Positions 24,001 through 32,396 are shown, counted from the first letter of the stretch. The stretch is 64,000 nucleotides of DNA from an uncultured Prevotellaceae bacterium (GCA_900316445.1 ONCZ01000005.1:21405-85404), one strand, 5' to 3'. A program made the numbers and translations. Notes: generated by a model not told the origin, from the sequence alone.

Positions 24001-24828
24001 ATGATTCAGACACAATTATTAAAAGCAGATCAGCCATATCAGATTATCTGCGCGGCAGGTCAGGTAGGGATCCAGGTTGCAACCTTAATTGTAACGGAGG
24101 ATAAAATGACGGCAGAAGGTTATCAGGTAGATACCCACAGCCATCCTGTTGTAAACTACGCTAACAAGGATGGTTTGCTGGAGGATTTGAAATACTTTAG
24201 CAACAATCCTGATGAAGAATACAGATACTATAATCGCATGCAGCCAGAAGGAGCGGTGTGGAATAAGGTTGAGGTTCGTGATGTTCGGGTATTGGGTCTG
24301 GCTGGTGCTAAGAACATTCCAATCAGTTTAGACTTTTTTGTGATTCTTGTGCCGAGCATATCGTCTGAAGATCCTTCTGTAGGAGTAGGATGCACTCCAT
24401 TGTGGGGAATAAGAACAAGCAGCAAGATTACGAATCTTATATGGGCGCTTGAACGTGTAGGCGTTCCCTGTAGCACTTGGACACAATATTTGTCGGAAAG
24501 TGACCGTGACGGATACACAAACATATATTTGGAAATAGACTCTCTTGCAAGTGTTGAGCATTTGGTGAAGGTAGAGTTAAGAGAAGAGTTTAATCCTCTA
24601 ACACCTGAAATAGCATTCAGATGCCGTCTGGATAAAAAAGAACCAATGGATTGTATGACGACCATAGTCCGGTGTGTGAGGGATTTGGATCAACAGTTCA
24701 TTAGAAGCAAAAAACTGAGATTCGTCTATCGTCAATCATCTTCAACGAAAGATGAGTGGGAGGATCTTTTGGAGCGATGCACAGAGCATATCAATGAAAT
24801 GTGGCAACACAGGTATGGCCTCGGATAG
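24001..24828 (+). CDS. unknown accessory protein A (275 aa)
   Basis: I do not recognise this family. Soluble, mixed alpha/beta composition, no signal peptide or membrane helix. Visible landmarks: AAGQVGIQVATLIV near the N-terminus, THSHPVVNYANKDGLLEDLK, FFVILVPSISSEDPSVGVGC, GIRTSSKITNLIWALERVGV and a basic, Trp-containing C-terminus. The sequence is AT-rich against the window average and stands behind its own promoter. Its stop codon overlaps the start region of the next gene by 14 bp, so the two are translationally coupled and probably act together. Position, upstream of a VirE_N/DUF3987 module and next to a toxin-antitoxin remnant, suggests a mobile-island cargo gene. A defence or regulatory role is speculation. 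Confidence 0.7.
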   Translation: MIQTQLLKADQPYQIICAAGQVGIQVATLIVTEDKMTAEGYQVDTHSHPVVNYANKDGLLEDLKYFSNNPDEEYRYYNRMQPEGAVWNKVEVRDVRVLGLAGAKNIPISLDFFVILVPSISSEDPSVGVGCTPLWGIRTSSKITNLIWALERVGVPCSTWTQYLSESDRDGYTNIYLEIDSLASVEHLVKVELREEFNPLTPEIAFRCRLDKKEPMDCMTTIVRCVRDLDQQFIRSKKLRFVYRQSSSTKDEWEDLLERCTEHINEMWQHRYGLG

Positions 24829-25465
24829 GAGAGTCATCACGATAGATGGGTTTCAGTGGTCTCCAGAAGACCTGCTTGAACGGATGCGCAGCCCGGAGTT
24901 ACCCCTTGAGGAATTCTGGCGATGCATGTCGTATGGCCTCTTCGTGATGCGGGACGATGAAGAATACATAGCGTCGCTAAACGCTATAAAGAAGGAACGC
25001 ACGCATTTCGCATTCCCTCAGCAAGAAGCAACCACGCCTCAGAACGAAATGCCAGATGCTCCTCCGCGTGTTTGGGGAAAAGTTTCATTCAGAGATACGC
25101 CAAAAGTCTTTCATGACAATCTTGATGACAATCAGATAGCATCAACCCTTTTGTGTACGGACAAATTAGGGCTTGGGCCGAAGCAGTTCGTTTTGGCTGT
25201 CCAAGAATTTTTCCTAAGTATTGGCTGGTTAGTCAATACAATAGACACACAGTTCATCGGCTGGATGAAGTCCCATCAGATTATGACTGCTGCTGCCAAC
25301 GACCTTCAGCACGTCAAACGAAATGATAATATGAATCTGCTTAAAGACAATCTGAAAAACACTTTCCAATTCTTGAATACAAAGGAAGTTTGGGAAGATA
25401 TAGACAAATTCTATAAAAAGGATAGCCAGGGAAACACACTTAGGAAGATAAACAATGGGCAATAA
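24815..25465 (+). CDS. unknown accessory protein B (216 aa), coupled to A
   Basis: Start taken as the ATG at 24815 (MASDRRVITIDGFQW), inside the last codons of the preceding gene; an upstream in-frame ATG at 24794 (MKCGNTG) is possible. No recognised domain. The N-terminal 60 residues are acidic and Trp-rich (SPEDLLERMRSPELPLEEFW, RDDEEYIASLN); the middle is Pro/Gln-rich (QQEATTPQNEMPDAPPRVWG); the C-terminal 120 residues look helical (LGPKQFVLAVQEFFLSIGWL, NDLQHVKRNDNMN, FYKKDSQGNT). No transmembrane segment. The overlap with protein A implies a fixed stoichiometry. A repeat tract and a new promoter separate it from the next gene. Confidence 0.65.
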   Translation: MASDRRVITIDGFQWSPEDLLERMRSPELPLEEFWRCMSYGLFVMRDDEEYIASLNAIKKERTHFAFPQQEATTPQNEMPDAPPRVWGKVSFRDTPKVFHDNLDDNQIASTLLCTDKLGLGPKQFVLAVQEFFLSIGWLVNTIDTQFIGWMKSHQIMTAAANDLQHVKRNDNMNLLKDNLKNTFQFLNTKEVWEDIDKFYKKDSQGNTLRKINNGQ

Positions 25466-25472
25466 ATGCCTG

Positions 25473-25550
25473 CGTTTTACATCTCGTTACACTTCCGTTT
25501 TACACCTCGTTACATATCATTACATTCTTTCGTAAAATACTGATTTACAA
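25473..25550 (+). repeat. TTACA-rich tandem repeats upstream of a replication module
   Basis: Two tandem 23-bp units at 25473-25495 and 25496-25518, each beginning CGTTTTACA and continuing with CTCGTTACA. Further TTACA words follow at about 25521 and 25545. Together they give six TTACA motifs just upstream of the promoter (25588) of the VirE_N/DUF3987 gene set. The arrangement resembles iterons or an operator for that unit. Confidence 0.65.
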
Positions 25551-25587
25551 TTAGTTGTAAACTCTTTCCGTTCTCAAATAAAAGTCG

Positions 25588-25595
25588 TATCTTTG
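25588..25595 (+). promoter_or_regulatory. -7 element for the primase/helicase unit
   Basis: TATCTTTG followed by CCGAAAA, 31 bp before the ATG at 25626. Confidence 0.75.
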
Positions 25596-25625
25596 CCGAA
25601 AATTTAGTTATAAAAGGTAAGGAAT

Positions 25626-26198
25626 ATGGTAACAAGTAACAAAAACGGAAAGAAAAAAGAATATCTAATGGCCAAGTCGCTGCAGGGCGGCGACTCGGTT
25701 ACGTATGTCAGCCGTCCACGACGCAAGCCGGACGTGACGACAAAGGGCAAATTGAACGAGTGGAGCAACGGCTTCAAGGAATTCATTCCCCAAGGCCAAA
25801 AGGCGAGTAACAGGAATATGCTGAAGCAGCTGGGTAACTCGTCGTACTACAAATCGGAGGGCGAAAAGGAATCGAGCTACACCTTCCATGTGAATGTGCC
25901 GGGCGACAGTGCTGACCCTGTAGGCGAGGCATACGACATCATGAAGGTGCTGACCGAGGGCCAGCGCAAGTCGGAACCGAAACTTCCAGAAGGTGGCGAG
26001 GGGCGCATGCTCTACGAAGACTGTCAGGGATTGAAGGTATGGCTCAACACGGAGAGCGGCAAGGTGAGCATCCTCACCGAGCTGGATTGCAACCGAAACA
26101 TCGAGCGCATGCTGCTTCAGGCTCAGGCTCAGATGAACGTCTGCATTGGCCGCCATCGAACGGAGATTCTGAACAATGAGAAAAAGACAACGGATTAA
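25626..26198 (+). CDS. unknown protein preceding the VirE_N/DUF3987 pair (190 aa)
   Basis: I do not recognise a named family. The N-terminal 60 residues are very basic (NKNGKKKEYLMAKSLQGGD, YVSRPRRKPDVTTKGKL). The second half is acidic to mixed (EAYDIMKVLTEGQRK, GRMLYEDCQGLKVWLNTES) and ends in helical, Gln-rich sequence (MLLQAQAQMNVCIGRHR). No signal peptide or membrane segment. A basic tail suggests nucleic-acid binding (inference). It is the first gene after the promoter at 25588, 18 bp before the VirE_N gene, so it is probably part of the same element's replication or regulation machinery. An alternative start is the ATG at 25668. Confidence 0.65.
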   Translation: MVTSNKNGKKKEYLMAKSLQGGDSVTYVSRPRRKPDVTTKGKLNEWSNGFKEFIPQGQKASNRNMLKQLGNSSYYKSEGEKESSYTFHVNVPGDSADPVGEAYDIMKVLTEGQRKSEPKLPEGGEGRMLYEDCQGLKVWLNTESGKVSILTELDCNRNIERMLLQAQAQMNVCIGRHRTEILNNEKKTTD

Positions 26199-26216
26199 TT
26201 ATAATAATGTACGCGT

Positions 26217-26978
26217 ATGAAGAAGAATTGGCGTTTTGTCTATCAGGACAACCAGTATTTTGGCGAGTGTCTGCCTTGCACGCTCGCAGTGTTTAACACC
26301 ATCGTCGACTCGGCACTGGTGGCGTGGAAAATCGCCACCCGCCAGGAGGTGGACAAGGCCGTGGCAGAAGGTCTGCCTCTGGATAAGTGGACTCTCAACA
26401 GCGACTTCCAAAAGTTCTGCCTGAAGCGCGAGACTCTGCCACGGGCTGGGGTGATGTTCCGACAGCTGACCGTCGCCGAGAAGCTCTTACAGTGGACTCA
26501 GTCATTGAAGGAGTCGCTGCCTTGCTTCATCTTTGCTGCCTCGGCGTTCGACCTTGTGCCCGTGACCGACAAGATGGGTAATCCCGTGGTTGACGCGAAC
26601 GGACAGCCGAAGATGCGTCGCCGCCGACTATTGAAGGGCATCCATCTGAGTGGTTTGTTCATGTTCGATGCCGACCATCTGACGATTGATCCTTACGAAG
26701 TGTATCAGCGCACGTTGGTGCCGGGATTCCCGTGGAAGGTGCGCCTGGCTCATAAGACCTCTTCCGGGCAAGGCCTGCGGCTGGTGTGCGAGACCAGGAT
26801 AGAATTGGGCAACATTGCCGACAACCAGATTTGTCTGGCCCGCGACCTCCAGCTGATGGGTGTCTTAGGCAGCACGGGCAAGCCCGTCGTGGATGACTCT
26901 TGCATCGATGCGAGCAGAATCAGCTACGCCTGCCGACGTGAGGACATCTACTTCATCGACGAAGAGAATCTTTTTTAA
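26217..26978 (+). CDS. VirE N-terminal-like (BT4734/BF3469-type) primase-polymerase protein
   Basis: 253 residues resembling the VirE_N / BT4734-BF3469 family, which is related to archaeo-eukaryotic primases. The Asp-rich strand GLFMFDADHL supplies the DxD-like metal ligands; SSGQGLRLVCETRI matches the second conserved strand; DDSCIDASRISYACRREDIY is the family-typical segment before the C-terminus. In Bacteroidetes elements this domain often comes fused to, or next to, a DUF3987 helicase-like protein; here they are two genes 27 bp apart. It may synthesise primers for replication of a mobile element. Preceded by the basic 190-residue protein in the same unit. Confidence 0.75.
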   Translation: MKKNWRFVYQDNQYFGECLPCTLAVFNTIVDSALVAWKIATRQEVDKAVAEGLPLDKWTLNSDFQKFCLKRETLPRAGVMFRQLTVAEKLLQWTQSLKESLPCFIFAASAFDLVPVTDKMGNPVVDANGQPKMRRRRLLKGIHLSGLFMFDADHLTIDPYEVYQRTLVPGFPWKVRLAHKTSSGQGLRLVCETRIELGNIADNQICLARDLQLMGVLGSTGKPVVDDSCIDASRISYACRREDIYFIDEENLF

Positions 26979-27005
26979 AATAGTAGTAACTTAAACATTT
27001 TTCAA

Positions 27006-29000
27006 ATGGAACAGGTAAAAGAATTATTTGACAACGAGTTCGAACGCCAATACGGCGATGCGTACCGTCAGGGTGAGGGTCATTGTACCCCCACCCATCC
27101 CGAGAACCGTTTTGACGAGGCACCTGCCTCCGTCGAGTCATTAACCCCTAAAGCCGCAGAAGGTACGAGTGATGAGAATGCCAAGTCGTTGGCTCTGGCT
27201 GTCATGCCAAAGGACGAAGAGCCGGTAGTGGCGTTCGATCATCCCGTGGTGGACTACATCAATGAGATGTTGCCGAACGGTGTGCCCGACGGCTCCCGTC
27301 ACAAGTTTGCCCTGAGGGCGGCCACCGATGTCATCCTGCTCTGCGACGGTGATCTTGACCAAGTGAGGCGCGTGCTGCTGTCGCTGCCATGGGTACAGGC
27401 TATCGTCAAGGAGCGTGGCATGGACGAGATCGAACGCATCCTTCAGACCGCCCAGAAGCGCATGCTGAAGCGTGAGGCCGAGAACTACAACGAGCCACAG
27501 CCCTCCAAGGAGATGCGGCAGGCCATCAAGTCCGTGACCGGCCTCAGCTACAGCCAGCTCATCCGTGAGGCACGTCTCACCGTCGAGGGTCGCGAATTGG
27601 CCGCAGCAGAGTATGACGTCATGATGATGCTGGAGAACATCGGTCGTGACGTTGAGAAGCTGTTTCCGTATTTCCCCGTACTGCGTCTGCTTTGCCACAG
27701 GTTGAAACGCCGACATTACATAGCGGCCTTGTTGGTGGGAGGCGCCTTCTTCATGACACTCATGACCCGCTGCTGGTATCGGTCAGGCATGGAGCCGGGA
27801 CGCGTCTGCCGTCTCAACAGTATCCTCGAACTGATCGGACGGAGTGGTTCGGGAAAGCACATCGCCGTTGACCTCTATCGTCTGCTGATGGAGCCTGTCA
27901 AGATGTTTGACAAGGCACAGATAGACGCCTTGAACAACTTCAACGCCGAACGCGAGCAGAACAACGGCGGTGCCAAGAACAAGTCGCCGAGACCTAAAGG
28001 CATCTTCCGCTGTATGCCATCGGAGACTTCGGCTGCTGCCATCCGTGAGGCGGAGTATAACGCCGTAGAGATGCTTGACGGACAGGAATGGCCACTCCAT
28101 GTCTCACACTTCAACAGCGAGCTACAGGACATGCAGCGCCAGATGAAGAAGGAATATATGAATATCGAGAAGCTGTTCTACAAAGGGTTCCACAACGAGC
28201 CCGACGGCAGCTATCTGAAGACATCAAGTGCCCCCGTTGGCGAGTATGATGTCCACTTCTCGGGTGTGTACACTGGCACCAAGACAGCCTTGGACAAGCA
28301 GACAACTACGGAAAACTTCGGCGGCGGTCTGTTGTTCCGTCTTACGGTTGTGCCCCTGGGTGACTCGAACTTCGAGATGCGAGAGCGCCGTGAGTACACA
28401 GAAGAGGATGCCGAGAGAGACCAGAAGTTACGCGACTGGGCCTATCTGTTCAATGACTGCAAGGGCGAGATTCCCTGCGAGGACATCGACATCGCCCTGA
28501 ACGACTGGACTACCCGACGTATGCAGGATGCGGGCGAAGAGAAGAACTTCGCACTGGAGGATCTCATCAAGCGTCCGTACTGGCACGGGATGAACTACTC
28601 GCTGCCTTTCATCGTCAGTCGCCACTGGGACCAGATGGTCGAGGACAACGGGAAGTACAAGTGCGGCCCGGACTTCAAGACCGATAAATACGACCGTCAG
28701 CTGGCCCTGCTTATCGAAAACGCCCAGTTCGCCTTCCAGCAGCATTTCTTCCTGGGAATCGGTGAAAAATACTACGATGACCTTCAGGCATCTGAGGCAT
28801 CGAACAGGCATCACCAGAAGAAGACAATGCTGGCCTACCGCCGTCTGCCCGAAGTATTCACCTCTGACGATGTGAAGCGTGAATATGGCTACGATAACGT
28901 CGGGAGTGTATGCAGCCGTCTGAAAATCCTTCAGGATGACGGCATGGCGCAGAAGATCCGCACGGGTGAAAACAAGGGCAAGTACCGCAAGTTGATGTAA
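27006..29000 (+). CDS. DUF3987 helicase-like protein (primase C-terminal/helicase)
   Basis: 664 residues. A Walker A motif (ELIGRSGSGKHIAVD) lies near residue 282 and an acidic region around MLDGQEWPLHVSHFNSELQD near residue 360 is the probable Walker B side; FRCMPSETSAAAIREAE precedes it. This is the DUF3987 family found in Bacteroidetes mobile islands and phages, usually as the ATPase partner of VirE_N. An N-terminal segment with YINEMLPNGVPDGSRHKFAL matches the helical domain between primase and helicase parts. The last 45 residues (SDDVKREYGYDNVGSVCSRL, then GKYRKL) look like a winged helix for DNA binding. No integrase or relaxase is nearby. Confidence 0.78.
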   Translation: MEQVKELFDNEFERQYGDAYRQGEGHCTPTHPENRFDEAPASVESLTPKAAEGTSDENAKSLALAVMPKDEEPVVAFDHPVVDYINEMLPNGVPDGSRHKFALRAATDVILLCDGDLDQVRRVLLSLPWVQAIVKERGMDEIERILQTAQKRMLKREAENYNEPQPSKEMRQAIKSVTGLSYSQLIREARLTVEGRELAAAEYDVMMMLENIGRDVEKLFPYFPVLRLLCHRLKRRHYIAALLVGGAFFMTLMTRCWYRSGMEPGRVCRLNSILELIGRSGSGKHIAVDLYRLLMEPVKMFDKAQIDALNNFNAEREQNNGGAKNKSPRPKGIFRCMPSETSAAAIREAEYNAVEMLDGQEWPLHVSHFNSELQDMQRQMKKEYMNIEKLFYKGFHNEPDGSYLKTSSAPVGEYDVHFSGVYTGTKTALDKQTTTENFGGGLLFRLTVVPLGDSNFEMRERREYTEEDAERDQKLRDWAYLFNDCKGEIPCEDIDIALNDWTTRRMQDAGEEKNFALEDLIKRPYWHGMNYSLPFIVSRHWDQMVEDNGKYKCGPDFKTDKYDRQLALLIENAQFAFQQHFFLGIGEKYYDDLQASEASNRHHQKKTMLAYRRLPEVFTSDDVKREYGYDNVGSVCSRLKILQDDGMAQKIRTGENKGKYRKLM

Positions 29001-29036
29001 GGCAATATTGAGATATTGATTATTGAATCGCTTTTT

Positions 29037-29073
29037 ATTTCTCACAATGGGGACAGTCCCTATTGTGAGATTT
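29037..29073 (+). repeat. CACA..GGGG..CCCTATTGTG hairpin family, copy 2
   Basis: CTCACAAT (29041-29048) pairs with ATTGTGAG (29062-29069) around GGGGACAGTCCCT. It follows the DUF3987 gene and is followed by TTTCTTATT, so it can act as a terminator. Confidence 0.8.
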
Positions 29074-29134
29074 CTTATTGATACATTTTAACATAATAAT
29101 TAGCAAAGTGTTTGGCGGTTTGGAATTTTTGCCA

Positions 29135-29142
29135 TATCTTTG
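29135..29142 (+). promoter_or_regulatory. -7 element for the kinase-like gene
   Basis: TATCTTTG followed by CATTTT, with TTTGGAATTTTTG upstream; about 48 bp before the start. Confidence 0.8.
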
Positions 29143-29189
29143 CATTTTAATTACAATCAACATTATTACATAATAAAAGTTTTTTCACC

Positions 29190-30038
29190 ATGAATGAAGT
29201 GTTATTAATCACAGTTTTAGTTCTACTGGCAGGCTTAGGAGTCGCTTACTATCTGATGTATCATCGCTACCAAAAGCTATTGAAGAGAGAACTCACCCGG
29301 GCTCAGAAGAGCGAGCAATTGAAGACTGTATTCATAGACAATATCAGCCGCACACTGCGCTCACCGTTGAATGCCATTTTAGGCTACAGCAACCTCATCC
29401 TGGAAAATCAGAGCGCAACCGCCCAGCCGGAAGAGGTGAAGGAACTGGCCGCCAACATCAAGAAGAACACCGACGAGCTGCTCACATTCGTCTCAAAACT
29501 CGTCGAGTTGTCCAAGTTTCAGGGTGTCAACCCCTCCTTTACTTTCATTGAGGTCAACCTGAGCGAACTCATGGCCTCTTACCGTCGTGAGGCACTGAAC
29601 TTCACAAAGCCCGACGTGGCAGTCCGCGTCTCGACTTCCCTCTCGCCTCACTGCAAGGCCTGGATCGACACCAACTTCATGCACCAGCTCATGATGCACC
29701 TCCTGACGAATGCGTCCAATCACATCACCGACGGGGACATCATCATCAAATACTACGACCAGAACAAAGGACTCAGGGTGTCTATCACCTATTTAGGCAT
29801 CGGCCAGGCGGAGGTAATCGGCACCGACATCTATTCTTTCCTCCAGAAGGAAGATGCTCTGAAGAACGTCAACGAGTCGTCCGTCCTCGGCCTGTCCATC
29901 TGCAAGGCCATCGTCGACATGCTGGGCGGCGAGTTCTTTATAGACACGGAATACGACAAGAAGACCGTCGCCTCATTCTGGTTCCCATGTAAAATGAGAG
30001 ACATCCATAAGGAACACCGGGCTTTTAGCATCGATTGA
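29190..30038 (+). CDS. histidine-kinase-like protein lacking the phospho-accepting histidine
   Basis: 282 residues. A single N-terminal membrane helix (about 3-22: LLITVLVLLAGLGVAYYLMY) is followed by a dimerisation helix and H-box reading FIDNISRTLRSPLNAILGY. The histidine expected after NIS is arginine (residue 54), while the surrounding RSPLNAI is intact. The ATPase domain keeps the N-box-like LLTNASNHITDGDI, but the G1 box is YLGIGQ instead of DxGxG, so the key ATP-binding aspartate is also lost; a G2-like segment (SSVLGLSICKAIVDMLGG) remains. It is therefore probably catalytically dead and serves as a membrane-bound partner of other kinases. Alone in its transcription unit; no response regulator adjacent. 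Confidence 0.82.
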   Translation: MNEVLLITVLVLLAGLGVAYYLMYHRYQKLLKRELTRAQKSEQLKTVFIDNISRTLRSPLNAILGYSNLILENQSATAQPEEVKELAANIKKNTDELLTFVSKLVELSKFQGVNPSFTFIEVNLSELMASYRREALNFTKPDVAVRVSTSLSPHCKAWIDTNFMHQLMMHLLTNASNHITDGDIIIKYYDQNKGLRVSITYLGIGQAEVIGTDIYSFLQKEDALKNVNESSVLGLSICKAIVDMLGGEFFIDTEYDKKTVASFWFPCKMRDIHKEHRAFSID

Positions 30039-30055
30039 TTTACAGCATGAAATAA

Positions 30056-30087
30056 ACCTCACAAGGGGGCTGACCCTTTGTGAGGTT
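30056..30087 (+). repeat. CACA..GGG..CCCTTTGTG hairpin family, copy 3
   Basis: AACCTCACAAGGG and CCCTTTGTGAGGTT are inverted arms directly after the kinase-like gene; a single bulged T. Functions as a probable terminator. Confidence 0.75.
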
Positions 30088-30198
30088 CGTTGATATTTCT
30101 TAACAAAATAATTGGATAAATATTTGGTGGTTTCAGAAAAAAGTTGTACCTTATGTAGCATAAATCAGGGGATAAGGAGTGATGGTAAAGCGCCTGTT

Positions 30199-30236
30199 CA
30201 GACCACCCCTGGCCCCTCCTAACTTAGGAGGGGAAA
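30199..30236 (+). repeat. dispersed C-rich repeat (PPLTPPNSGG type), copy 3
   Basis: CAGACCACCCCTGGCCCCTC followed by CTAACTTAGGAGGGGAAA; same core as 11049-11098 and 13887-13981. Located between convergent genes. Confidence 0.8.
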
Positions 30237-30246
30237 CAAATACCTA

Positions 30247-30286
30247 ACGGGACTTGCATCACGAGGGGATGCGGGTCCTGTTTTTT
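30247..30286. terminator. bidirectional terminator between convergent genes
   Basis: ACGGGAC..GCATC pairs with GATGC..GTCCTGT across CACGAGGG, followed by TTTTTT. It serves the plus-strand kinase-like gene and overlaps the stop codon of the convergent SpoIIE-type gene. Confidence 0.7.
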
Positions 30287-32360
30287 ATGTTACTGATGTA
30301 AAACTGAAGGCGAGCATAGTGAGGTCGTCGTTAGGCTCAGCGCCGTCGCGGAAGCGGTCGGTGTCGGCCTTCAGGGCCTCTACGATGTCGCGGCAACTGC
30401 TGTCAGACAGCGAGGTGAGCACCTCAACAATACGGTCGTCGCCATACTGCTCCTGCTGGCGGTTCTCGGCTTCATTGAGTCCGTCGGTATAGAGCAGCAG
30501 TTTACGGTCGCTCAGATATTCTATTTCATCACCCTCATATTCCAGTCCCGGCCATAATCCGATGGGTGCATTGGGAACCACGTCGAGGAACGAGTATTGG
30601 CCGTCGGCATTGCCGATGAGCGGCGGGTTGTGTCCGGCGTTGCAGTATTCAAGCCGCCGGAGCTTCAGGTCGAGTCTGCAGATGAACATAGTGACGAACA
30701 TACCTTCCTCGTTGTTCTCGGTCAGTTCGTTGTTCAGTCGGGTGGCTATCTCTGCGGGTGTCTTTCCCGTCAATGCCAGTGTTCGGAATCCGCGTGTGGC
30801 TATGGCCATGAAGAGCGAGGCGGGGACGCCCTTTCCGCTGACGTCGCCGATGCAGAAATAGAGCTTATTGCCTTTCTGGAGGAAGTTGTACAGGTCGCCA
30901 CCCACCTCCTTGGCGGGTGTCATCGAGGCATACATGTCGAGGCCTTCAATTTCCGGGAACACGCTTGGCACCATCGACATCTGAATGTCGCGGGCAATGC
31001 GCAGTTCACTCTCCATGCGCTCCTTGGCGGTGGTGGTCTCTTCGAGCTGGTCGTAGGCCGTCTTCAAGTTGTTGTGAGCTTTTCTCAGACGAGCTCCCAT
31101 GCGGTGGCGCACAATGATGTAGACGAGGAGGAACAGGATGGTTGCCGACATGCCGATGAATCGGCCGATGTGGCGCTGGCGAAGGTATCGCTCTTTCTCG
31201 GCGGTCATCTCAAGTTCTTTCTGGTGTACAGCCGCCTCTTCACGGGCTTCGGCACTGCGCGAAAGAGTGATGGCTGAATCAAGCCGCTCTGTGATGCTTA
31301 TACTCACGGCACGGGCTGTGTCTATACGGCCGGCCTCCAAATTGACTTCATACTTCCTTAGAAGCAGTTTCTGTATGATCTCCAGCGAATAGCTGGTGCC
31401 GTGCTCCTTCATCCATTCATCCATGCTTCCGAAATTGTCGGCGGCATCCTGCCAGCGTCCTGCCAGCCGCAGATAGTCGCTGGCCAGCATCTTGCCCTCT
31501 GCCGTCCTAAAGTATTCTGTCTTCTGGAACAGCCTATAGGCCTCGGCGGCTTCCTCCCTACGCCCCAGCCCCTCCAGGGCTCTGGCCAGATAGATATTGT
31601 AGCGTGCCCGCTGCTTGTCGGTATAGTCAGGGCGTGCGTCAGCCTGCTTTTCATATCCGTCAATCAGTTGCTTCAAATGCTCAAGCCATAGTCTGGCCTT
31701 CTCATAGTCAGCTGTTTCCAGGTAGTTGTAACTGATGTTGGTCACACCCACGATGGCATCACGGTAGCTGATGGCATACGGGTGCTTCCTGATATTGTTG
31801 ATATGGGCTCTATAGGCTTCTTCCAGACAGTCGTCGGTCTTGTCTTCACTTAATCCGAGACGGCTCTCAGCACAACCTATATAAATGAGCATATTGGTGT
31901 ATTCGCTGATAGTGTCGCACCCAAGGCTTTTCAGCCGTTCCGTTGCGGGTATGGCCACTTTCAGGGCGGCTTCATATTCAGTCCATGTACTCAACAGACC
32001 CGTCAGACGGTTGGCAATGCCGGCATACACATGCACGTCCTCGTCGTCGGTAGAGTTTTCCACTGCGGCGATACCCGTCTTCCAGTATAGCTCAGCCATG
32101 CGCTTCTGCATCATTCGGTCGTAGGCATAGCCCAACCAGTAGCAGGCTTTGCCTTCAGACATACTGCCCAGCGGTTTCAGACTGTCCACCAATTCTATGA
32201 TACGCGGATAGTCATGGGCCTGATAGGCCTCATAGACTTTGTCCTCTGCTTCTTTGCTCAGCCTATCCTGCTTTTGGGAGTCGCCTCCACATCCAGACAG
32301 GAATAAAGCGGCAACAACAGCCACCACCAGAGTCAAACGGCCTAATTTGTTTTTGCTCAT
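30285..32360 (-). CDS. TPR lipoprotein with cytoplasmic SpoIIE-type PP2C phosphatase domain
   Basis: 691 residues from the ATG at 32360 (an upstream frame to 32399 overlaps the promoter). Lipobox LFLSGCGG anchors the N-terminus in the outer leaflet or periplasmic face. Residues about 35-380 are helical TPR-like repeats. A transmembrane helix follows near 397-418 (FIGMSATILFLLVYIIV), then a coiled-coil linker (YDQLEETTTAKERMESEL). The C-terminal PP2C/SpoIIE domain has the metal aspartates in VGGDLYNF, GDVSGKGVPASLF, LYTDGLNEA and NDDLTML, so it should be active. The design couples an extracytoplasmic sensor to dephosphorylation of a cytoplasmic target such as an anti-sigma-factor antagonist. 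No partner genes adjacent. Confidence 0.85.
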   Translation of the reverse strand: MSKNKLGRLTLVVAVVAALFLSGCGGDSQKQDRLSKEAEDKVYEAYQAHDYPRIIELVDSLKPLGSMSEGKACYWLGYAYDRMMQKRMAELYWKTGIAAVENSTDDEDVHVYAGIANRLTGLLSTWTEYEAALKVAIPATERLKSLGCDTISEYTNMLIYIGCAESRLGLSEDKTDDCLEEAYRAHINNIRKHPYAISYRDAIVGVTNISYNYLETADYEKARLWLEHLKQLIDGYEKQADARPDYTDKQRARYNIYLARALEGLGRREEAAEAYRLFQKTEYFRTAEGKMLASDYLRLAGRWQDAADNFGSMDEWMKEHGTSYSLEIIQKLLLRKYEVNLEAGRIDTARAVSISITERLDSAITLSRSAEAREEAAVHQKELEMTAEKERYLRQRHIGRFIGMSATILFLLVYIIVRHRMGARLRKAHNNLKTAYDQLEETTTAKERMESELRIARDIQMSMVPSVFPEIEGLDMYASMTPAKEVGGDLYNFLQKGNKLYFCIGDVSGKGVPASLFMAIATRGFRTLALTGKTPAEIATRLNNELTENNEEGMFVTMFICRLDLKLRRLEYCNAGHNPPLIGNADGQYSFLDVVPNAPIGLWPGLEYEGDEIEYLSDRKLLLYTDGLNEAENRQQEQYGDDRIVEVLTSLSDSSCRDIVEALKADTDRFRDGAEPNDDLTMLAFSFTSVT

Positions 32361-32388
32361 ATATCCCTTTTTGTATATTTTCTGTGTG

Positions 32389-32396
32389 CAAAGATA
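32389..32396 (-). promoter_or_regulatory. -7 element for the SpoIIE-type gene
   Basis: TATCTTTG on the minus strand, about 28 bp before the start at 32360. Confidence 0.75.

Noticed and set aside
22980-29073. Complete integrative element with integrase.
   Set aside because: No recombinase, relaxase, transposase or tRNA target was found; only the repeat pair and replication-type genes support mobility.
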